This document shows, in pieces, positions 59,245-64,000 of a stretch of DNA of 64,000 bases. The notes below the pieces were generated by a model. It was not told the DNA's origin and did no database searches. It saw only the letters and a program-made list of their open reading frames with translations. This DNA is from Rhodococcus sp. (in: high G+C Gram-positive bacteria) (lineage in GTDB: Bacteria; Actinomycetota; Actinomycetes; Mycobacteriales; Mycobacteriaceae). Numbering within the stretch: position 1 is the first letter of the stretch; each line of letters opens with the position of its first letter. Position numbers and translations under genes: made by a program. Location of the stretch: assembly GCA_012514505.1 (NCBI GenBank), contig JAAZAD010000276.1, positions 1-64,000 of the forward strand. The letters run 5' to 3'.

Positions 59245-60465
59245 GTGACTGCGCAGGAACAGAGCGAGAGGGGCATCGGACCCGAGTATCTGCTGGCCGG
59301 ACGGTACCGACTGAGAGTCAAGCTGGGCGGCGGCGGAATGGGCGCAGTGTGGCTGGCACGCGACACGCTGCTACACCGCGACGTGGCCGCCAAACAGGTC
59401 ACCAGTACGGCCGGTCTCGACCCCGAGCAGGCCCACAAAATGCGCGAGAACACCCTGCGCGAAGGCCGAAACGCAGCCAAGCTCACCCACAAGCACTCCA
59501 TCGCCATGTACGACGTCGCGCTCGAGGGCGGCGAACCCTGGCTCGTGATGGAGTACCTGCCGTGCCGCAGCCTCGCGCAGGCGATGAACATCGCCGACGC
59601 ACTCCCACCACTCGAGGTCGCGCAGATCGGCGCTCAGGTCGCTGATGCACTCACCGAAGCTCACGCCGCGGGCATCGTCCACCGCGACATCAAACCCGGA
59701 AACATCCTCGTCGCAGACCGCGGCAAGGATCTCGGCGTCGTCAAGATCAGCGACTTCGGCATCGCACGCGCCAAAGGCGACACCTCGGACAGCACGAGCA
59801 GTGTCATCACCGGAACTCCCGCCTACTTCTCCCCCGAAGTCGCGCGCGGCGAAAATCCCACCGAGGCCAGCGACGTCTTCTCCCTCGGCTCCACGCTGTA
59901 CACCGTCGTCGAGGGGCAACCGCCGTTCGGAATCGACTCCGACTCCATTGCGCTGCTGCACCGGGTCGCGAAGGCCGAGATCTATCGCCCCCAGCACGCC
60001 GGACCACTCACCGACGTCCTTCTTCATCTGCTCGAACCCGACCCCGCCCGCCGCCCCACGATGGCGCAGGCCCGCGACGAACTGGCGAAGGTGGCGCTCG
60101 GCGAACAGGGACGGTTCCAGCACCTCCTGGGATCCCCCGTGTACTCCGCCGAAGGGACCGTCCCCGCTTGGGCGCAGCGGTCAACCCCACTGCCCGACTC
60201 ACGGCGCGGTGGACGATTCGTCGGTTCCACCGTTGCCGGGCTGCCCGCCGTACAGCAGGCCACCCCACTCGACAACGTCCCCAGGCCACTCGACCGGTTG
60301 CAGTGGCCGCCACGTCCGGGTGCTGCCGGCAGACAGGGCACCGCCGGACCGACGAGTCTGCGCGATCAGATCGTTGCGTGGGCCCCACTAGCCATGGGCG
60401 TGATGATCGCGATTCTCGTGCTTGCGGTGATCGTGGCGATCATCGTCCTACTGGGGCAGCCCTGA
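59245..60465 (+). CDS. Serine/threonine protein kinase with C-terminal TM helix
   Basis: GGGGMGAVWLARD, IVHRDIKPGNIL, KISDFGIAR, GTPAYFSPEV; C-terminal LAMGVMIAILVLAVIVAIIVLLG. Confidence 0.94.
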   Translation: MTAQEQSERGIGPEYLLAGRYRLRVKLGGGGMGAVWLARDTLLHRDVAAKQVTSTAGLDPEQAHKMRENTLREGRNAAKLTHKHSIAMYDVALEGGEPWLVMEYLPCRSLAQAMNIADALPPLEVAQIGAQVADALTEAHAAGIVHRDIKPGNILVADRGKDLGVVKISDFGIARAKGDTSDSTSSVITGTPAYFSPEVARGENPTEASDVFSLGSTLYTVVEGQPPFGIDSDSIALLHRVAKAEIYRPQHAGPLTDVLLHLLEPDPARRPTMAQARDELAKVALGEQGRFQHLLGSPVYSAEGTVPAWAQRSTPLPDSRRGGRFVGSTVAGLPAVQQATPLDNVPRPLDRLQWPPRPGAAGRQGTAGPTSLRDQIVAWAPLAMGVMIAILVLAVIVAIIVLLGQP

Positions 60466-60505
60466 TCCGTCCGCGAAGTGTGGGCAGGAACTCAGGGCTC
60501 GGGAG

Positions 60506-61126
60506 TCACGCAGAGGACGTCGCGACTTTGATGCCGAACCCGATCAAGACCGTGCCCGTGATTCGGGCCATCGTTCGACGAACGACCGGTCGAGCAAAGA
60601 ACTGCTGCGCTTTCGCGAGAACCACAACATACGCGCCGAGCCACGCGAGCGTCAGCACCACATGCAGGAGCACCAACAGGATCATCCCGACATGCGGCGA
60701 CAGGGCAGGCGGCGCCAGACTGGGAAGCAAACCGGTGTAGAACACCGCAATCTTGGGATTCAGCATGTTACTGACGACCCCGGTTCGCCACGGGTTTCCG
60801 GTCGGGGCCGCCACAGATGCATTGTGCGCGTCGCCATGACCGGTGCGACTGTGCAGCAAGGCTTGAACACCGAGAAAGACCAGAGAGGCCGCACCCACCA
60901 CCTTCACGACTGTGTACGCGGTCGCCGAAGCAGCCAACATCGCGGTCAGTCCGGCGACGGTGAGCACACCCCACGCCAACAGACCGATGACGATGCCCCC
61001 AACCGTTCGCATCCCGTCCTGCCAATCGGACGCCACTGCACGCCGAGTCACGACGGCCATGTCCGGGCCGGGCACCATCGTCAGGACGGCGAGCACGCCG
61101 ACGCAGGCAAGCAACTGAAGCACCAT
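60506..61126 (-). CDS. LysE family translocator
   Basis: VPGPDMAVVTRRAVASDWQDGMRTVGGIVIGLL; NPKIAVFYTGLLPSL. Confidence 0.92.
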   Translation of the reverse strand: MVLQLLACVGVLAVLTMVPGPDMAVVTRRAVASDWQDGMRTVGGIVIGLLAWGVLTVAGLTAMLAASATAYTVVKVVGAASLVFLGVQALLHSRTGHGDAHNASVAAPTGNPWRTGVVSNMLNPKIAVFYTGLLPSLAPPALSPHVGMILLVLLHVVLTLAWLGAYVVVLAKAQQFFARPVVRRTMARITGTVLIGFGIKVATSSA

Positions 61127-61162
61127 TCATCCAGTGTGCCATCGCCATATCGCAGGGAAGGA

Positions 61163-61822
61163 TCAGTCGATTCGACGACTGTGCGCCCACCTCGTCAACG
61201 CATTACGGTTGGACTGCTGTGTCTTGCGCAGCACGTTCGACGCATGGGTTTCGACCGTCTTCACGGAGATGAACAGTTCCTCCGCGATCTCCCGGTACGT
61301 GTATCCACGGGCCAGCAGCCGAAGCACCTCGAGTTCACGCGGCGTCAGCGAATCGAGCTCCGGATCGAGTTGCGGTTCGGGAGCGTTCGAGCGTCCGGTG
61401 AACGAATCCAACACGAAACCGGCAAGCCGGGGACTGAACACCGCGTCCCCGCCGGCCACCCTGCGCACACCGTCTGCGAGTTCGGACCCCGAAATCGTCT
61501 TGGTGACGTAACCTCGCGCACCCGCCCTGATCACGGCAATCACGTCTTCGGCGGCATCGGACACGCTCAGTGCCAAACAGACCGGCCCCGAGCCGATCCC
61601 TCGAAGCACCGCCACTCCGCCACCATCGGGCATGTGCACGTCGAGAAGAACGACATGCGGATCGGTCGCGTTGATCCCGGCCACGGCCTCGGCCACGCCG
61701 CCGGCCTCACCCACGACCTCCATGTCGTGTTCGCGCCCCAACTCCGCGCGCACCCCCGACCTGAACACGGCATGGTCGTCGACGAGAAAAACTCGGTATG
61801 GCGGCGTTTCGAGTGAACTCAC
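61163..61822 (-). CDS. LuxR/NarL-family response regulator
   Basis: YRVFLVDDHAVFRSGVRAEL receiver; LTPRELEVLRLLARGYTYREIAEELFISVKTVETHASNVLRKTQ. Confidence 0.94.
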   Translation of the reverse strand: MSSLETPPYRVFLVDDHAVFRSGVRAELGREHDMEVVGEAGGVAEAVAGINATDPHVVLLDVHMPDGGGVAVLRGIGSGPVCLALSVSDAAEDVIAVIRAGARGYVTKTISGSELADGVRRVAGGDAVFSPRLAGFVLDSFTGRSNAPEPQLDPELDSLTPRELEVLRLLARGYTYREIAEELFISVKTVETHASNVLRKTQQSNRNALTRWAHSRRID

Positions 61823-61826
61823 CCGG

Positions 61827-62852
61827 TCAGTACAACACGGACTCGAACATCGGCCAGGACTTGTGCAGATCTTCCTGCCAATAGCCCCACGAGTGCGTTC
61901 CGGGCCGATACTCCACGTGAGCGGGAATACCGAGTTCTGCCAACCGATTCTGCAGACGATGTGTGCACTCGTTGGTGGCTGCCTCGATGATGCCGCCGAC
62001 GACAATCTGGTTGGCGAGCACACCCAGTTGTCCGTTGATGTTCAGCCCGTTGGGGTTGTCCTCACGGCCCGGCAGACCGGTGCCGCTGGAGATGTACAAC
62101 GCGGTGCCGCGCAGCTTCTCGGCGTTGACGACTGCGTCGTGTTCCACCCAATCGGGGTCGGTGTCGGGTCCCCACATGTTCTCCACGTCGCCGCCGCCGC
62201 GACCGACCACCGTCTTCACATATGCCTGGCCGAGTTCGTCGGATGTCGAAGCACATCCGCTGTACGACCCGACAGCGCGGTACAGGCCCGGGCTTGCCAT
62301 CGCGAGATTGAACACCGATGTGGCCGACGAAGAGAGACCCGCTATTGCGTTCACACCCGTGGTGTTCAGGGTGGAGTCGATGATCGGCGGCAACTCCTTG
62401 GTCAGGAAGGTTTCCCACATGTTGCGACCCAGTTCGGGGTCTTCCTTCTGCCAATCGGTGTAGTAGCTGAACGCGCCTTCGATCGGGACGACGACATTGA
62501 CGTTCTTGTCGGCGAAGAAGTCGACGACGTCCGTCTTGTTGTACCAACTCGCGGCGTCCTCACCGCCGCCGGCGCCGTTGAGCAGGTAGAGCGTGGAGCG
62601 CGGTTCACTGGAGTCGGCGGGAAGCATGATCTTCAGCGGGATCACCCGGTCCATCGATGCCGAGTACACGTATGCCGTGGCCTGACGGTCGTTGTTCTTC
62701 TCGATCCGGTCGAGGTAGGAACCCGACGAGACTGCAGCCGAATCAGCGGCGGGCTGCGCCGAGGCAAACTGCGGAGCTGCCACAAGGGGAATCAACGCTG
62801 TCGCGCTCGCAGCGGCGACGATACGGGCGCCTCGGTTGTTCAACAGTCCCAT
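61827..62852 (-). CDS. Secreted esterase / mycolyltransferase (antigen 85)-like
   Basis: Signal peptide; LYLLNGAGGGEDAASWYNKTDVVDFFADKNVNVVVPIEGAFSYYTDW; AGLSSSATSVFNLA. Confidence 0.88.
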   Translation of the reverse strand: MGLLNNRGARIVAAASATALIPLVAAPQFASAQPAADSAAVSSGSYLDRIEKNNDRQATAYVYSASMDRVIPLKIMLPADSSEPRSTLYLLNGAGGGEDAASWYNKTDVVDFFADKNVNVVVPIEGAFSYYTDWQKEDPELGRNMWETFLTKELPPIIDSTLNTTGVNAIAGLSSSATSVFNLAMASPGLYRAVGSYSGCASTSDELGQAYVKTVVGRGGGDVENMWGPDTDPDWVEHDAVVNAEKLRGTALYISSGTGLPGREDNPNGLNINGQLGVLANQIVVGGIIEAATNECTHRLQNRLAELGIPAHVEYRPGTHSWGYWQEDLHKSWPMFESVLY

Positions 62853-62935
62853 GTAGATCCCTTTACTCCGATTTGCCCGATACTGAATGACCTGCGGAAA
62901 CGCAGGCCATGGTTACCTACCAGCTAACATCACGA

Positions 62936-62985
62936 AAGCGGCCTGGTCGCAGAGCTCATGTGCTCATAGTGCGACCAAGCCGCTT
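62936..62985 (-). terminator. Stem-loop between the small ORF pair and the esterase gene
   Basis: AAGCGGCcTGGTCGCA...TGCGACCAaGCCGCTT, 15 of 16 paired. Confidence 0.75.
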
Positions 62986-62997
62986 CCATGGAAGCCG

Positions 62998-63099
62998 TTA
63001 TTCAGCGGCCGACGAACCCTCGGCGCTACCTGACCCGATCTCGGCGATGAGCTCGAGCAGCGGCGTGATCAGGTTCAGCAGATCAACAACTGAAGACAT
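62998..63099 (-). CDS. Small amphipathic/hydrophobic peptide (33 aa)
   Basis: MSSVVDLLNLITPLLELIAEIGSGSAEGSSAAE*, AGGAG Shine-Dalgarno 6 nt upstream; not in the supplied ORF list. Confidence 0.6.
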   Translation of the reverse strand: MSSVVDLLNLITPLLELIAEIGSGSAEGSSAAE

Positions 63100-63134
63100 G
63101 GAGTACTCCTAAAGTAGGTGGTTGCAGGGGACGA

Positions 63135-63239
63135 CTACACTTCGGGCGTTTCGGAGATGCCGGAACTCAAACCGTCAAGCTCCATGAGGAGGGCGAGGTT
63201 CTGGATGAACCAGGGCAGTGCGTCGGCGAGAGAACCCAT
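63135..63239 (-). CDS. Small amphipathic/hydrophobic peptide (34 aa)
   Basis: MGSLADALPWFIQNLALLMELDGLSSGISETPEV*, GGAG Shine-Dalgarno 7 nt upstream; not in the supplied ORF list. Confidence 0.6.
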   Translation of the reverse strand: MGSLADALPWFIQNLALLMELDGLSSGISETPEV

Positions 63240-63383
63240 CTGATGACTCCATTCAATGTGTGACGAAGGTAACGGCGTTGCCGTCCAGATCTTTATAGCA
63301 CCGTTACATCAGACTTGTAACGAAAATGAGAAGCTTCTAATTTGAACTAACTCGATGTTCGCTAACGGGTCGACCGAGCCTCG

Positions 63384-64000
63384 TCAGGCAGGCTTCGTCA
63401 CCCGGGCCTCGTCGCCGTCTCCCACGCCTGCGTCATGGCGTTCCGAGGCGCCCTGCGCGGGCCGCGGCATGTGTATCCGGATCTCGGTGCCCTTACCGGG
63501 CGCCGACCGAACATCCACCCGCCCGCCTCGCCGCTCGACGCGCGCCCGCACCGACTTCGCGAGCCCCTGCCGGTCCGCGGGCACTGCTGCCGAATCGAAC
63601 CCCACGCCACGGTCCCGGACGAACACGCCAACCTCGTCGGGCTCGACCTCGCAGTACAGATTGATGTCGGTTTCGCCGGAGTGCTTGGCAGCGTTGACCA
63701 AGGACTCCCGAGCCGCCCCGAGCAGAGCAGTGAAACTCTCCTTGGACAGACCGTCGCCGTTGTCGCAGTGATCGAGCTGGACGTCGCCCACCGTCACGGG
63801 CCGAACGGTGACGCCGTGCTGATCCTCCACTTCACCGGCAATCGTCCGCAGGGCCTCTGCAAGACTCGAATGATCCGTCTCGCCCCCGCCGAACAGCCAT
63901 CTCCTCAGCTCGCGCTCCTGACCGCGAGCCAACCGGGCCACCTCCGTCGAGTCGCCCGACTGCTTCTGAATGAGAGCCAGCGTCTGCAGAACCGAATCGT
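63384..64000 (-). CDS. Sensor histidine kinase (DesK/NarX-type), N-terminus beyond window
   Basis: DSVLQTLALIQKQSGD after the H-box; ESLVNAAKHSGETDINLYCEVEPDEVGVFVRDRGVGFD HATPase domain. Confidence 0.9.
   Translation of the reverse strand, partial: DSVLQTLALIQKQSGDSTEVARLARGQERELRRWLFGGGETDHSSLAEALRTIAGEVEDQHGVTVRPVTVGDVQLDHCDNGDGLSKESFTALLGAARESLVNAAKHSGETDINLYCEVEPDEVGVFVRDRGVGFDSAAVPADRQGLAKSVRARVERRGGRVDVRSAPGKGTEIRIHMPRPAQGASERHDAGVGDGDEARVTKPA

Noticed and set aside
1-64000. CRISPR arrays, tRNA/rRNA genes, IS elements or prophage
   Set aside because: No regularly spaced direct repeats, cloverleaf, transposase/integrase motifs or rRNA signatures were seen.

Overview
High-GC actinobacterial window; gene content (Ag85/mycolyltransferase-like esterase, ImuA'/ImuB/DnaE2, R2lox, mycothiol-type DinB protein) suggests a mycolate-containing genus such as Rhodococcus (inference). 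Most of it is ordinary chromosome: icd, metY-metX, folD, dnaE2, imuA'-imuB, nhaA, an arsenic island, a FecBCD-type uptake locus with a FhuF-like protein, and an MMPL transporter. Two regions stand out. (1) At about 17.2-37.9 kb there is a compact thiazoline-type NRPS metallophore locus. Gene order is MFS, NRPS1 (Cy-A-PCP-Cy-MT-like-PCP-Cy-PCP), NRPS2 (TubC docking-Cy-MT-PCP-TE), a fused saccharopine-dehydrogenase-like/thiazolinyl-imide-reductase-like protein, two YbtP/Q-type ABC proteins, and an MptD-type ECF transporter (S, T, AA). It has one recognisable A domain for four carrier proteins, no aryl starter module, a TE with a GFCMGG (Cys) nucleophile motif, a Zur-like box upstream of the MFS gene, and two apparent NRPS1 lesions: an in-frame TAG inside Cy2 and no canonical start codon for the Cy1 N-terminus. 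(2) At about 62.9-63.3 kb two tandem 33-34 aa ORFs, absent from the supplied ORF track, lie between a mycolyltransferase-like esterase and a histidine kinase gene. They look like PorA/PorH-type or other small amphipathic envelope peptides. No database search could be run; family names come from motif and sequence recognition.
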